From Obesumbacterium proteus (lineage in GTDB: Bacteria; Pseudomonadota; Gammaproteobacteria; Enterobacterales; Enterobacteriaceae), in NCBI RefSeq assembly GCF_001586165.1, contig NZ_CP014608.1, forward strand, positions 806,001 through 870,000: a DNA stretch of 64,000 nucleotides, in the 5' to 3' direction. The notes under the pieces were generated by a model. That model was not told where the DNA came from and did no database searches. It saw only the letters and a list, made by a program, of their open reading frames with translations. Of the stretch, positions 8,362 through 17,647 are shown in pieces. The position numbers were made by a program, and so were the translations under genes. The first letter of the stretch is position 1. Each line of letters opens with the position of its first letter.

Positions 8362-8820
8362 ATGTCTTCTCATGATGAGTATCTACAGCGTGCGTTAGCG
8401 CTGGCGGCGGATAGCGTTGAGCAGGGTGGGCGTCCATTTGGCGCAGTGATTGTGCGCAACGATGAGATTGTTGCCGAGGCCGTGAACACCATTCATCTCA
8501 ATGGCGATCCAACGGCGCATGCCGAGCTGAACGGTATTCGTGAGGTTTCTGCTCATCTGGGAAGCGCCGCGCTGCGTGACTGTACGGTGTATGCGAGCGG
8601 TCAGCCTTGCTCGATGTGCCTCAGCGCCATGTATTTGACCGGCGTAAAAGCGGTGTATTTCGCCAACGGCAATCAGGATGGGGAAGAGTATAAATTATCG
8701 ACTGCGGCTATTTATCAGCAACTACAGCTGCCGTTAGAACAACAATCTTTACCGATTCACCACTTGCCACAGCTAAACGGTCGCAAGCTGTATGAACGTT
8801 GGGCGCAAAAGCAGTCATGA
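8362..8820 (+). CDS. Nucleoside/guanine deaminase-like zinc enzyme
   Basis: A 152-residue cytidine/deoxycytidylate deaminase-fold protein. The zinc site is clear: His53 and Glu55 in TAHAELN, and Cys83 and Cys86 in QPCSMCLSAM. The GGRPFGAVIV segment and the length fit the guanine deaminase (GuaD)-like branch better than tRNA adenosine deaminase, but the substrate cannot be read from the sequence. An AGGAGT ribosome site precedes the ATG. The last four bases overlap the next gene, a CynX-type exporter/importer, so the two are probably translated together and may handle related compounds. Confidence 0.8.
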   Translation: MSSHDEYLQRALALAADSVEQGGRPFGAVIVRNDEIVAEAVNTIHLNGDPTAHAELNGIREVSAHLGSAALRDCTVYASGQPCSMCLSAMYLTGVKAVYFANGNQDGEEYKLSTAAIYQQLQLPLEQQSLPIHHLPQLNGRKLYERWAQKQS

Positions 8821-10013
8821 GCCAGACACAGAAACAAAGTTTGATGCTGTTAGTTTTGGTGTTAATCGGTCTAAATATGCGGCCGCTTCTTACCTCTATC
8901 GGGCCATTATTGCCGCAGCTGCGTGAAGCGAGCGGCATGAGTTTTACCGCCGTTTCATTGTTAACCGCCTTGCCGGTAGTGGCGATGGGCGTATTAGCGC
9001 TGGCGGGAGGCTGGGTCGATCGCCATATCAGTGAACGCAATAGCGTAGCGCTGAGTTTGCTGGCTATTGCTGTCGGCGCGCTGCTGCGTGAGCTTGCTCC
9101 ACAAAGCCTCGTGTTGCTAAGCAGCGCACTGCTGGGCGGGATTGGTATCGGGATTATTCAGGCCGTTATGCCTGCGGTGATTAAACGCTCATTTCAGCGG
9201 CGTATGCCGTTGGTGATGGGGTTGTGGTCGGCGGCGCTGATGGGCGGCGGTGGTTTGGGAGCCGCGCTAACACCGTGGCTTGCGCAGCACAGCGATGTTT
9301 GGCACCGCTCTTTGGCGTGGTGGGCATTACCTGCTGTGATTGCGTTGATTGGCTGGTGGCCGCAGAGCAAAACGCTGGCGCAGCCAATCAAACACTCGGT
9401 GTCAGCACAGCCGCTGCGCTTACATATCAGCCCGCGAGCGTGGACGCTGGGTCTTTATTTCGGACTGATTAATGGCGGTTATACCAGCCTGATCGCATGG
9501 CTGCCGCCCTACTACATGCAGCTGGGTTCCAGCGCGCAGTTTAGCGGGAGTTTGCTGGCGTTGATGACGGTTGGGCAGGCGGCAGGAGCATTAATGCTGC
9601 CAATGTTTGCACGTCGTCAGGATCGACGCATGCTGCTGCTGGCGGCGCTAATGCTACAGCTGATTGGGTTCTGTGGTTTTATCTGGATGCCTTTGCAGAT
9701 GTCCGTTCTATGGGCGGTGGTGTGCGGATTTGGACTCGGCGGCGCGTTCCCTTTGTGCTTGGTGTTGGCGCTCGATCACTCGCCTCAGCCAGCGATTGCT
9801 GGGCGTTTGGTGGCCTTCATGCAGGGGATCGGTTTCATCGTGGCAGGTCTGTCGCCATACCTTTCTGGATTGCTGCGTAGTCTCAGCGGTAACTTCCTGA
9901 TGGATTGGATATTCCACGCGTTATTGGTCGTTGGTTTAATGCTCCTGACGCTGCGCTTTGTTCCATCGCGCTATCCGCAAGAATGGGCTGCGCCCGCCGT
10001 CGAACGCCATTAA
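8817..10013 (+). CDS. MFS transporter, CynX/NimT family
   Basis: 398 residues with about 12 hydrophobic segments. The opening LVLIGLNMRPLLTSIGPLLP is typical of the CynX/NimT (cyanate, 2-nitroimidazole) branch of the major facilitator superfamily, and the inter-helix GGWVDRH motif follows. I start at ATG 8817, which overlaps the preceding stop as ATGA, rather than 8799. Transported substrate unknown; the coupled deaminase suggests a nucleobase or small nitrogen compound, which is inference. Confidence 0.85.
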   Translation: MSQTQKQSLMLLVLVLIGLNMRPLLTSIGPLLPQLREASGMSFTAVSLLTALPVVAMGVLALAGGWVDRHISERNSVALSLLAIAVGALLRELAPQSLVLLSSALLGGIGIGIIQAVMPAVIKRSFQRRMPLVMGLWSAALMGGGGLGAALTPWLAQHSDVWHRSLAWWALPAVIALIGWWPQSKTLAQPIKHSVSAQPLRLHISPRAWTLGLYFGLINGGYTSLIAWLPPYYMQLGSSAQFSGSLLALMTVGQAAGALMLPMFARRQDRRMLLLAALMLQLIGFCGFIWMPLQMSVLWAVVCGFGLGGAFPLCLVLALDHSPQPAIAGRLVAFMQGIGFIVAGLSPYLSGLLRSLSGNFLMDWIFHALLVVGLMLLTLRFVPSRYPQEWAAPAVERH

Positions 10014-10056
10014 AAAAACCGCCAGCGTTTTAGGCGCTGGCGGCAGTCTGTTTTTA
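10014..10056. terminator. Bidirectional terminator between the MFS gene and yicI
   Basis: A seven-A run, stem CCGCCAGCG (10019-10027), loop, stem CGCTGGCGG (10035-10043) and, shortly after, a T-run. It separates the converging transporter gene and yicI. Confidence 0.85.
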
Positions 10057-10067
10057 GCAAAGAGAAT

Positions 10068-12392
10068 TTATTTGAGCGTGATCGTCAGGCTATTAACCCC
10101 GTCTGCTGGCGTGATGGTAACGCCCATTTCCCCCGCATCTACTGTGCTGCTTTCCTGTGTTATCGCTCGATGAATATTGCGTAAGCATAGGCTCCAGCGT
10201 TGAGCGTTTCCTGATCTCGAAACAAGCAGCTGATTACCTTTACGTTGCACGCAAAGCGTAAATTGAGCTTCACCATCGGTGGCCGGAATGACGGCCTTCG
10301 CTTGAGTATTTTCCTCTAAGGCAAACAGATGGAAACAGGTGCCATCGGCGTAGTCATAATCAGGTTTTTGGCTGTTATTACCGATAGCGATCAGGCTGTT
10401 AGGGCGCACATACAACGGTAGACTGTTGAACCCATGCTGTTCTCGGTGCCAGCCACCGGTGGCTTCTTGGTTGGTATAGAGGTGTGTCCAGCGGCCCGCG
10501 GGCAAATAGACGCTAACGTCACCGTTCTCGCTAAATACCGGCGCGACCAGTAGGGAATCCCCCAACATGTATTGGCGATCCAGATAATCGCAGCCCGGAT
10601 CTTCTGGAAATTCCAGCATCATAGCGCGCATCACCGGCGTACCTGTTTTGGCTGCCTGAGCAGAGGCGGCGTAGAGGTACGGCATCAGGCGGCATTTCCA
10701 CTCGGTGAAAAAACGTACCACGTCGCAGGCTTCATCGTCATACGCCCACGGTACGCGGTAGGATTTACTACCGTGCAGGCGACTATGGCTGGAGAGTAGG
10801 CTAAAGGCGCACCAACGTTTATAGACGTGTGCCGGTGCCGTATTTTCAAACCCACCGATGTCGTGACTCCAGAAGCCAAAGCCAGACAATCCAAGAGATA
10901 GTCCACCGCGTAGGCTTTCCGCCATTGATTCATAGGTGGCGTAGCAATCGCCGCCCCAGTGAACCGGAAACTGCTGCGCGCCGACCGACGCCGAGCGGGC
11001 AAACAGCACCGCTTCGTCTTTACCCAACTCCTGCTGTAAAACTTCATACACCAACTTGTTGTAAATAAAGGCGTAATGGTTATGCATTTTTTGTGGACAT
11101 GAGCCGTCGTGCCATACCACGTCGGTTGGAATTCGCTCGCCAAAATCGGTTTTAAAGCAGTCAACGCCCATATGGATTAAGCGTTTGAGATGCCCTGCAT
11201 ACCAGTCGCAGGCCGCAGGATTGGTGAAATCAACGATGCCCTGTCCCGGTTGCCATTTATCCCATTGCCACACGTCACCGTTTGGGCGTTTGAGCAGATA
11301 TCCCTTCTCCATTCCCTGTTTAAACAGCGGTGATTTTTGCCCGATGTAAGGGTTAATCCATACGCATATTTTTAGCCCGCGTGCTTTCAAACGTTTGAGC
11401 ATACCTGCCGGATCGGGGAAGGTTTCAGGGTCCCATTCGAAATCGCACCACTGAAATGCCTTCATCCAGAAGCAGTCAAAATGGAATACGTGCAGCGGCA
11501 GGTTGCGTTCGGCCATGCCGTCGATAAAGCGGTTAACGGTTTTTTCGTCGTAGTTGGTGGTAAATGAGGTGGTAAGCCAAAGGCCAAATGACCATGCTGG
11601 CGGCAGCGCAGGGCGTCCGGTAAGGCGAGTGTAGCGGTCTAGAACCTGTTTGGGCGTTGGACCGTCAAAGACCAAATATTCCAGATGCTCTCCTTCAACG
11701 CTGAATTGCACTTTGGAGACTTTTTCCGAACCCACTTCAAACGAGACACATTCGGGATGATTTACCAATACGCCATAGCCGCGATTGGTCAGATAGAACG
11801 GAATATTTTTATAGGCCTGTTCGGTGCTGGTGCCGCCGTCGCGGTTCCATGTTTCTACGTTTTGCCCGTTTTTGACGAAAGCAGTAAAGCGCTCGCCAAG
11901 GCCATACACGGTTTCTCCCACGCCGAGATCGAGGCGTTCATAGAGATAGGTTTTGCCATCTTTGGCATTTTGAATATAGCCGTTGGATTTAGCCACGCTG
12001 CCGGTGATGCGTTCGCCGTTACGCAGGAAATCGAGTGCCCAGTTTTCCCCTTTGGTTACCCGAACGCATAAATCGCCACTGTGCAGAGCGGCGTAATCTT
12101 CGGTATTTTCCATCCGCAGGGGGTGTTCGGTGGAGTGATGTAAAGGATGTTGCGGCCCACGCTCTATTCGTCCGGTAAAGTGCGCAATGCGTACTCCAAT
12201 GATGCCCTCTTGCGGAGAGAAAAAGCGTAGCGTAAACAGCGGGGTATCCAGCTGCGCTGAGCGAGCGCTGGCTTCACGTGGAGCGGCGTAAATGACCATT
12301 TCACGGGCGTGCTGCTCGACTTCAAACACGTATAACGGGTGGATGAGGTTGAGTCCTTCATGGATGAGCCAATTGCCGTCACTGATTTTCAT
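10068..12392 (-). CDS. yicI: Alpha-xylosidase (GH31)
   Basis: 774 residues (E. coli YicI: 772). Catalytic residues fall exactly where E. coli has them: nucleophile Asp416 in DCFKTDFGER and acid/base Asp482 in HWGGDCYATYE. It removes alpha-linked xylose, such as isoprimeverose from xyloglucan, in the cytoplasm. It is the second gene of the yicJ-yicI pair; its start overlaps the end of yicJ by 14 bp, so translation is probably coupled and the imported xyloside is the likely substrate. Confidence 0.96.
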   Translation of the reverse strand: MKISDGNWLIHEGLNLIHPLYVFEVEQHAREMVIYAAPREASARSAQLDTPLFTLRFFSPQEGIIGVRIAHFTGRIERGPQHPLHHSTEHPLRMENTEDYAALHSGDLCVRVTKGENWALDFLRNGERITGSVAKSNGYIQNAKDGKTYLYERLDLGVGETVYGLGERFTAFVKNGQNVETWNRDGGTSTEQAYKNIPFYLTNRGYGVLVNHPECVSFEVGSEKVSKVQFSVEGEHLEYLVFDGPTPKQVLDRYTRLTGRPALPPAWSFGLWLTTSFTTNYDEKTVNRFIDGMAERNLPLHVFHFDCFWMKAFQWCDFEWDPETFPDPAGMLKRLKARGLKICVWINPYIGQKSPLFKQGMEKGYLLKRPNGDVWQWDKWQPGQGIVDFTNPAACDWYAGHLKRLIHMGVDCFKTDFGERIPTDVVWHDGSCPQKMHNHYAFIYNKLVYEVLQQELGKDEAVLFARSASVGAQQFPVHWGGDCYATYESMAESLRGGLSLGLSGFGFWSHDIGGFENTAPAHVYKRWCAFSLLSSHSRLHGSKSYRVPWAYDDEACDVVRFFTEWKCRLMPYLYAASAQAAKTGTPVMRAMMLEFPEDPGCDYLDRQYMLGDSLLVAPVFSENGDVSVYLPAGRWTHLYTNQEATGGWHREQHGFNSLPLYVRPNSLIAIGNNSQKPDYDYADGTCFHLFALEENTQAKAVIPATDGEAQFTLCVQRKGNQLLVSRSGNAQRWSLCLRNIHRAITQESSTVDAGEMGVTITPADGVNSLTITLK

Positions 12393-13788
12393 GACTTAAA
12401 TCCTCTGCTGTTTTCATATCTTGAGTAAATGCGTGTTCGTTGCGGCGCACGCCATCGGCCAGCTCTTTGAGGATGCGGTTAATGAACGGTGTACGCAGGG
12501 TATACAGGCGAGCGGCGATAAGCGCGCTCAGGAAATAGCAAGCGGCGGGAACCAGCGTGAACAGGGCGATAATGCTCATTATTGTGGCGCTGTTTTGCGT
12601 GGCGGCACCCGATTGATATCCCGCTCCTGCCAGCATCCAGCCAATCAGCGCGCCGCCGAGGGCGAGCCCGAGTTTTAAGACGAACAGCGTGCCAGCAAAG
12701 CTAATCCCAGTGAGGCGTTTGCCGCCTTTCCATTCGCCGTAATCAACGGTATCAGACATCATCACCCACTGAATTGGAGTGACGAGCTGATGCAGAACAC
12801 CGATAACAAAGATGAAGATAAACATAGTGATATTGGCGCCAATGGGCACAAAGAACATCGCTATGCTGAGTATGGCGAGGAGGGCATTGGTCCACCAGAA
12901 GACGCTGACTTTGCATTTCCAGTCGGTTAGCGGTTTGGCTGCTGCGCTGCCTAACAAATTGCCTACGCAATAGGTGGTGAGGAACCAAGTAAACACCAGC
13001 GGGTTGCCGAGAATATAGGTGACGTAGTACATCATGGCGCCGCCGCGGACCGAGACGGCCAAAATATTCAAAATGGTGAGCAGGCCAACGATGCGCCATT
13101 GGTCGTTGCGAATGATATCGCGTAGATCCTCACGCATGCTGCCCTGCGTTGTGCCTTCATCGCTGATACGTTCTTTGGTGGTGGCGAAGCAGATCGCCAG
13201 CATGATAACGGCCACTAAGGCGAGTACAGCAATACCGCCTTTAAAGCCGAAGGCCTGATCGCCTTTACCAATAAAATTGACCAGCGGCATCATGAGCACG
13301 GTGCTTAACATACCGCCCGCGGTGGCCAGCACGAAGCGGTAGGACTGTAGAGAAATTCGTTGAGTTGGATCGGCGGTAATCACGCCGCCCAGCGCGCAGT
13401 ACGGAATGTTGACGACGGTATACATCAGCGTCAGCAGAGTGTATGTGATGGCGGCGTAAATCATTTTACCGGTTAGACTGAGCTCCGGCGTGCTGTAGGC
13501 AAATATGCAGACGATGCCAAAGGGAATAGCTGCAAACAGCACATAAGGCCGAAACTTACCCCAGCGGGTGCGGGTTCGGTCAGCGACTAAACCCATGATA
13601 GGGTCGGAAATCGCATCGAGCGCACGCGCTAGCAGGAACATCGTGCCGACGAAGCCAGCGGGAATGCCAAAAATATCCGTGTAAAAAAACATCATGTAGA
13701 ACATGACGTTGTCAAAAATGATATGGCTTGCGGCATCGCCGAGGCCATAGCCGATTTTTTCTCGCTTTGACAGAATGTGGCTGCTCAT
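12379..13788 (-). CDS. yicJ: Sodium:xyloside symporter of the GPH family
   Basis: 469 residues with 11-12 membrane helices. The N-terminal REKIGYGLGDAASHIIFDN and the DAISDPIMGLVADRTRTRWGK loop are hallmarks of the glycoside-pentoside-hexuronide symporters (YicJ/XylP/MelB). I place the start at ATG 13788 (MSSHILSKREK), which has an AGAGGG ribosome site and matches E. coli; an in-frame ATG eight codons earlier is less likely. It feeds alpha-xylosides to YicI. The promoter should lie in the roughly 190 bp before it; I see no clear operator there. Confidence 0.94.
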   Translation of the reverse strand: MSSHILSKREKIGYGLGDAASHIIFDNVMFYMMFFYTDIFGIPAGFVGTMFLLARALDAISDPIMGLVADRTRTRWGKFRPYVLFAAIPFGIVCIFAYSTPELSLTGKMIYAAITYTLLTLMYTVVNIPYCALGGVITADPTQRISLQSYRFVLATAGGMLSTVLMMPLVNFIGKGDQAFGFKGGIAVLALVAVIMLAICFATTKERISDEGTTQGSMREDLRDIIRNDQWRIVGLLTILNILAVSVRGGAMMYYVTYILGNPLVFTWFLTTYCVGNLLGSAAAKPLTDWKCKVSVFWWTNALLAILSIAMFFVPIGANITMFIFIFVIGVLHQLVTPIQWVMMSDTVDYGEWKGGKRLTGISFAGTLFVLKLGLALGGALIGWMLAGAGYQSGAATQNSATIMSIIALFTLVPAACYFLSALIAARLYTLRTPFINRILKELADGVRRNEHAFTQDMKTAEDLSHENQ

Positions 13789-13979
13789 ATATCCCTCTGA
13801 AGGCGTTCGCATCGTGGATTCGATACGCCATTCTTAGGGCAAGGATAAGCCGCTAACCATTGTGTTTTTTCACTCTGAAATTATGTTTTGTGTTTTATGT
13901 GATCGGGATAACCCGTTTGAAAATTAAGTAATTAGGCAGTGGAATAGGGTGCAGCAAATATATTTACTGCACCTATTCA

Positions 13980-14555
13980 TTAGGCGTTTGTACGCCAGTA
14001 GTCGTAATAGATATGGTCTACCTGAAAATCAACATTGCTTGCGTCACCGGTGAGTTTCCAGCCGAGGTGGAAAGCAAAATCGAAAGCAACGCCAAGGCCT
14101 TTCCCACTGAGCAAATTGCCATCTTCGACGATCTTTTCGTCCACGTAGATGCCGTCTTTAACATCCTGATGCAGATCGCCTGAGCAAGTATAGCGGCGGC
14201 CATTGAGAAGATTATTCCCTCCCAAAACGCGTGCGGCGGCAGAGCAGATAGGGCAAATCCATTTTCCTGCGGCGTCGTGGCGACGGATGAATTCAACAAC
14301 CAGTGGATTGGCGGCTAGATTGACGGTTCCTTCTGGCCCGCCAGGAATAACGACGGCATCAAAGGTTTCATCCATGCTGCGTTCGAGAAGCACATCGGCA
14401 AACATGCGAATGTTGTGATAGCTGGTGAGCTCCAACATATCCTGACAGGCCAAAGTGGTCACGTGGATGTCCAGACGACGCAGAACGTCGATGGTCATGA
14501 TCGCTTCCGCTTCTTCAAATCCTTTCGCCAGTAGTACAGCGACTTTCTTAGACAT
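13980..14555 (-). CDS. DJ-1/PfpI family protein
   Basis: 191 residues of the DJ-1/PfpI fold. The nucleophile-elbow cysteine is Cys104 in CPICSAAARVLGG, the acidic partner is Glu15 in KGFEEAEA, and VVIPGGPEG is the conserved loop. Members include protein/nucleotide deglycase-like and chaperone-like proteins (YajL, DJ-1), but function varies widely and cannot be assigned. It is a single gene with an AGGAGAT ribosome site, and its upstream side faces selC. Confidence 0.85.
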   Translation of the reverse strand: MSKKVAVLLAKGFEEAEAIMTIDVLRRLDIHVTTLACQDMLELTSYHNIRMFADVLLERSMDETFDAVVIPGGPEGTVNLAANPLVVEFIRRHDAAGKWICPICSAAARVLGGNNLLNGRRYTCSGDLHQDVKDGIYVDEKIVEDGNLLSGKGLGVAFDFAFHLGWKLTGDASNVDFQVDHIYYDYWRTNA

Positions 14556-14728
14556 GGTATCTCCTGCAAATAAGGTGACGGCTATTTATGCAGCAAAGGG
14601 TACCAAACTTGTGTTGATTAAAATAAAACGTTGTTTTATTTATGAAGAACGCATCGCGAAACTGGGATTTTCCACTTAGCACGTGAGGTTTTTCAGGGTA
14701 TAATCGCCGACTCTTCAGATCTCCCAAT

Positions 14729-14823
14729 GGAAGATCATCGTCCCCGGTGGGGCGGCTGGACTTCAAATCCAGTTGGGGCCGCCAGCGGTCCCGGGCAGGT
14801 TCGACTCCTGTGATCTTCCGCCA
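14729..14823 (+). tRNA. selC: Selenocysteine tRNA (anticodon TCA)
   Basis: 95 bases that match the known enterobacterial selC almost base for base. The gene starts GGAAGATC, has anticodon arm CTGGACTTCAAATCCAG, a long variable arm (about 14775-14794), a T-arm GGTTCGACTCC and ends GATCTTCCGCCA. Its presence implies a selenocysteine system such as selenium-containing formate dehydrogenases. The selC 3' end is a frequent integration site for genomic islands. Confidence 0.98.
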
Positions 14824-14827
14824 ATTT
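14818..14827 (+). repeat. Left copy of a 10-bp direct repeat at the selC 3' end
   Basis: CCGCCAATTT covers the tRNA 3' end and the next bases. An identical 10-mer lies at 15958-15967, two bases after the end of rhuM. Together they look like attachment-site remnants of a small insertion, though 10 bp is short. Confidence 0.4.
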
Positions 14828-14916
14828 ACATCTTCCGACCATTCATTAGTTTCTATGAAAATCTCTGGCAACTAGATAAATTACAGCGTTATTGATGAAA
14901 TAAAAGCGGAGGCGGT

Positions 14917-15955
14917 ATGACGGATAAATACTTAACCCAATCCCCGGCAGGCGAATTTGTTATGTTTGCCAGCGACGATGGAGATGTACGCGTTGAATGC
15001 CGCTTTGAACAAGAGACTCTATGGCTCCCTCAGGCAACCATTGCAAATCTTTATCAGATCACTCCCCAAGCCGTTACACAGCATATTAAAGCGATCTATG
15101 AAGAAGGCGAACTTGAACAAAATTCAACCTGTAAGTCTTACTTACAAGTTCAACAGGAAGGTAGCCGCCAAGTAAGCCGCAATAGGCTTCACTACAGCCT
15201 GCCTGTTATTCTTGCTGTCGGTTATCGCGTTCGCTCCCCTCGTGGCACTCAATTTCGCCAATGGGCAACTCAAACGCTTCAGGAATATCTGATAAAAGGT
15301 TTTGTGATGGACGATGAGCGGCTTAAAAATCCGGCTGTTGGCTCATCAACGGTACCTGACTATTTTGATGAGATGCTCGAACGCATCCGCGATATTCGGG
15401 CCAGCGAGCGTCGGGTTTATTTGCGGGTTCGGGAAATTTTTGCATTAGCCGCCGATTATCAGCCTTCACTTAAAGAAACGACGCTGTTTTTCCAAACGAT
15501 CCAAAATAAACTACATTTTGCCTGTACTGGTCATACTGCCGCTGAACTTATCCATCAACGTGCTGATGCCAGCCAACCCCATATGGGGCTGAGTAGCTAT
15601 AAAGGCGATGAAGTGTGTAAAAGTGATGTGATAATAGCTAAAAATTATCTGAGCAAGGATGAAGTTAGCGAACTTAATCGTGTAGTTAATATGTGGTTGG
15701 ATTTTGCTGAAGATCAGGCCCGTCGTCGTCAGCAGGTATTTTTACGCGACTGGCAGGATAAGCTGGATCAGTTCCTGCAATTTAACGACCGTGCAGGTTC
15801 TGCAAGGCGCAGGTAAAGTCAGCAAGAAAATGGCCGACGAAAAAGCTCAGGCGGAATATGTTCAGTTTGCCGAACAGCAGCGGCGTTTAAAGGAAGCCGA
15901 AGGCGAGAAGGATATTGCTAGTTTGCTGCATTGGAAAATTAATACCAAGAAATAG
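14917..15955 (+). pseudogene. rhuM: rhuM family gene with a one-base frameshift
   Basis: RhuM-family protein (COG3943; function unknown; named in Salmonella SPI-3, which also sits at selC). The first frame gives 299 residues to a stop at 15816: an N-terminal region with ETLWLPQATIANLYQITPQ (about 30-48) and SYLQVQQEG, then a conserved helical C-terminal part. Near 15795-15796 one extra base shifts the frame. From 15797 the other frame continues VLQGAGKVSKKMADEKAQAE and runs to 15955, which is the normal RhuM C-terminus. The protein would lose about 52 residues. It may be a pseudogene, a sequencing error or, less likely, a tolerated truncation. Confidence 0.85.
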
Positions 15956-15957
15956 TC

Positions 15958-15967
15958 CCGCCAATTT
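15958..15967 (+). repeat. Right copy of the 10-bp selC-end direct repeat
   Basis: CCGCCAATTT, identical to 14818-14827. It begins two bases after the rhuM stop, so the two copies enclose exactly the rhuM gene. Confidence 0.4.
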
Positions 15968-16091
15968 CTACACGTCAAAATAAGTAAACTTAGCCTCCTT
16001 AATGCGTATCTTTTCACAATTGAGCTTTCTTAATTCAATGGCTTCATGGCATAACATCAATACTCCGATATCCCCCCAATAAGGATCGCTG

Positions 16092-16982
16092 ATGATGCAC
16101 AAGCTGGAACCGTTATTTGATTATCAGGGTGTTTTGCCCGAATGCCCGACGTGGGACGCGCAAACACAAACGCTTTATTGGACTGATATTCTGCAAAAAG
16201 AGATCCATAGCTATCAGCCAACAACAGGCCAGCATCAGAAACTTAATTTTTCTGAGGAAATAGGTTGTTTTGCGCTGCGTGAGCAAGGCGGATTTATTGT
16301 TGCGATGCGTTCGGGAATTTATCTTACTGATAGCCACGGCGTAGTGACGAACAAAGTATGTGATAACCCGAATAACCCAGCATTGGCGCGTTTTAACGAC
16401 GGCGGCACCGATCAGCAAGGTCGTTTTTATGCCGGGACCTATTGGGCGCCGCGTGATTACAACGGCGCTTTGCTTTGTCGTATAGATGCCGAGCTGAAAG
16501 CAACGGTTCTGCAATGTGACATTCTCGGCGCTAACGGCTTGGCGTTTTCTGCTGATAACCGTTGGATGTATACCAGCGATACGCCTAACCACGTGATTTA
16601 CCGTACTCCATTGGATGAGCAGGGCAATCCGGGGTTGCGTGAAGTGTGGAAGACTTTTCCTCGCGGCAATGGGCGACCTGACGGAGCGGCCATGGATAGC
16701 GAAGGCTGCTACTGGAGTGCGCTGTTTGATGGCTATCGTATCGCCCGCTTTTCTCCTAGCGGCGAGTTGCTTGAAGAGCACAGGTTGCCGGTTCGCTGTC
16801 CGACAATGGTCTGCTTCGGTGGCGCTGACATGAAAACGCTGTTTGTGACCACAACGCGTGAAAACATGACTGAAGAAGAGATCGGTGAACGTCCTCTTTC
16901 CGGTGCGCTTTTCACCCTAAAGACCGAAGTTGCAGGCCTAAGCAAGCCGAGATTTAAAGAGAACACTGCCTCTGAGCTTTGA
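16092..16982 (+). CDS. SMP-30/gluconolactonase/LRE family hydrolase
   Basis: 296 residues forming a six-bladed beta-propeller of the regucalcin family. Supporting motifs are the metal-binding Glu in LPECPTWD (about residue 16), RFNDGGTDQQGRFYAGT (about 100-116), GANGLAFSADNRWMYTSDT (about 149-167) and RPDGAAMDSEGCYW (about 197-210). Members hydrolyse sugar lactones using a divalent metal; the exact sugar is not predictable. Two adjacent ATGs (16092, 16095) follow an AAGGA ribosome site. It precedes the chitobiose operon with about 290 bp between, so it is probably separately transcribed. Confidence 0.88.
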   Translation: MMHKLEPLFDYQGVLPECPTWDAQTQTLYWTDILQKEIHSYQPTTGQHQKLNFSEEIGCFALREQGGFIVAMRSGIYLTDSHGVVTNKVCDNPNNPALARFNDGGTDQQGRFYAGTYWAPRDYNGALLCRIDAELKATVLQCDILGANGLAFSADNRWMYTSDTPNHVIYRTPLDEQGNPGLREVWKTFPRGNGRPDGAAMDSEGCYWSALFDGYRIARFSPSGELLEEHRLPVRCPTMVCFGGADMKTLFVTTTRENMTEEEIGERPLSGALFTLKTEVAGLSKPRFKENTASEL

Positions 16983-17047
16983 GCCTAAATAGGCTCCGAG
17001 CGCTTTCTTTTGTAGGGTTATGCTTACAGCGCATAACTCTAATCTTA

Positions 17048-17068
17048 TTTATTTCCGCGAATTATTTA
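17048..17068. promoter_or_regulatory. Candidate NagC/Mlc operator upstream of chb
   Basis: ATTTATTTCCGCGAATTATTT resembles the A/T-rich palindrome bound by NagC and Mlc (TTATTTC near one edge, AATTATTT on the other). NagC represses chb in E. coli. The site lies about 207 bp upstream of the chbB start. The match is by eye only. Confidence 0.35.
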
Positions 17069-17275
17069 CCCAGAATGTGAAAAGGGTCATAGGAAGTGGT
17101 CAAGGAGAGACGATTTTTGTTAGTTCTGAATTACCCCACTCTAAAGTGATGTCGTATACTCGATTCAAACAGGGACAACTCGTCATTTTTGGTGATTGGC
17201 AGTAGATGAGTTCTCACCGGTTAGAACGCAGGTGTTGTCAGGTCTGCAATCTATAGAGGATATGAGGGTTTCATA

Positions 17276-17599
17276 ATGGAAAAGAAAGTCATCTATTTAT
17301 TTTGTTCCGCCGGAATGTCCACCTCTCTGCTGGTTTCTAAAATGAAGGTACAAGCAGAGAAATATGAAGTGCCGGTCATTATCGAAGCATTCCCTGAAAC
17401 ACTGGCTGGTGAGAAGGGCGGCGTGGCGGATCTGGTTCTGCTCGGTCCACAAATTGCTTACATGCAGCCAGAGATCCAAAAGTTATTACCGGGCAAGCCC
17501 GTTGAAGTGATTGATTCTGTCATGTACGGCAAAATCGATGGGTTAGGTGTTTTGAAAGCTGCGGTTGCAGCGATCAAGAAAGCAGCAGCAAGTCAGTAA
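17276..17599 (+). CDS. chbB: PTS chitobiose transporter subunit IIB
   Basis: 107-residue cytoplasmic IIB domain. Cys10 in YLFCSAGMSTSLL is the phosphorylated residue, which passes phosphate from ChbA to the incoming N,N'-diacetylchitobiose. It is the first gene of the chbBCARFG operon in the same order as E. coli. A TAGAGGATATGAGGG ribosome region precedes the ATG. Confidence 0.96.
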   Translation: MEKKVIYLFCSAGMSTSLLVSKMKVQAEKYEVPVIIEAFPETLAGEKGGVADLVLLGPQIAYMQPEIQKLLPGKPVEVIDSVMYGKIDGLGVLKAAVAAIKKAAASQ

Positions 17600-17647
17600 T
17601 TTTTATTTTTGTTATTTTTTATTTTAATTCTTATTAAGAATTTTTAA

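Noticed and set aside
9181..9391. Long minus-strand frames inside the MFS gene and similar frames inside metL, yicI, bcsE and others
   Set aside because: They are shadows of well-supported genes on the other strand and lack family resemblance.
17020..17205. 61-codon frame upstream of chbB
   Set aside because: No ribosome site or family resemblance, and it overlaps the presumed chb promoter region including a NagC-like site.
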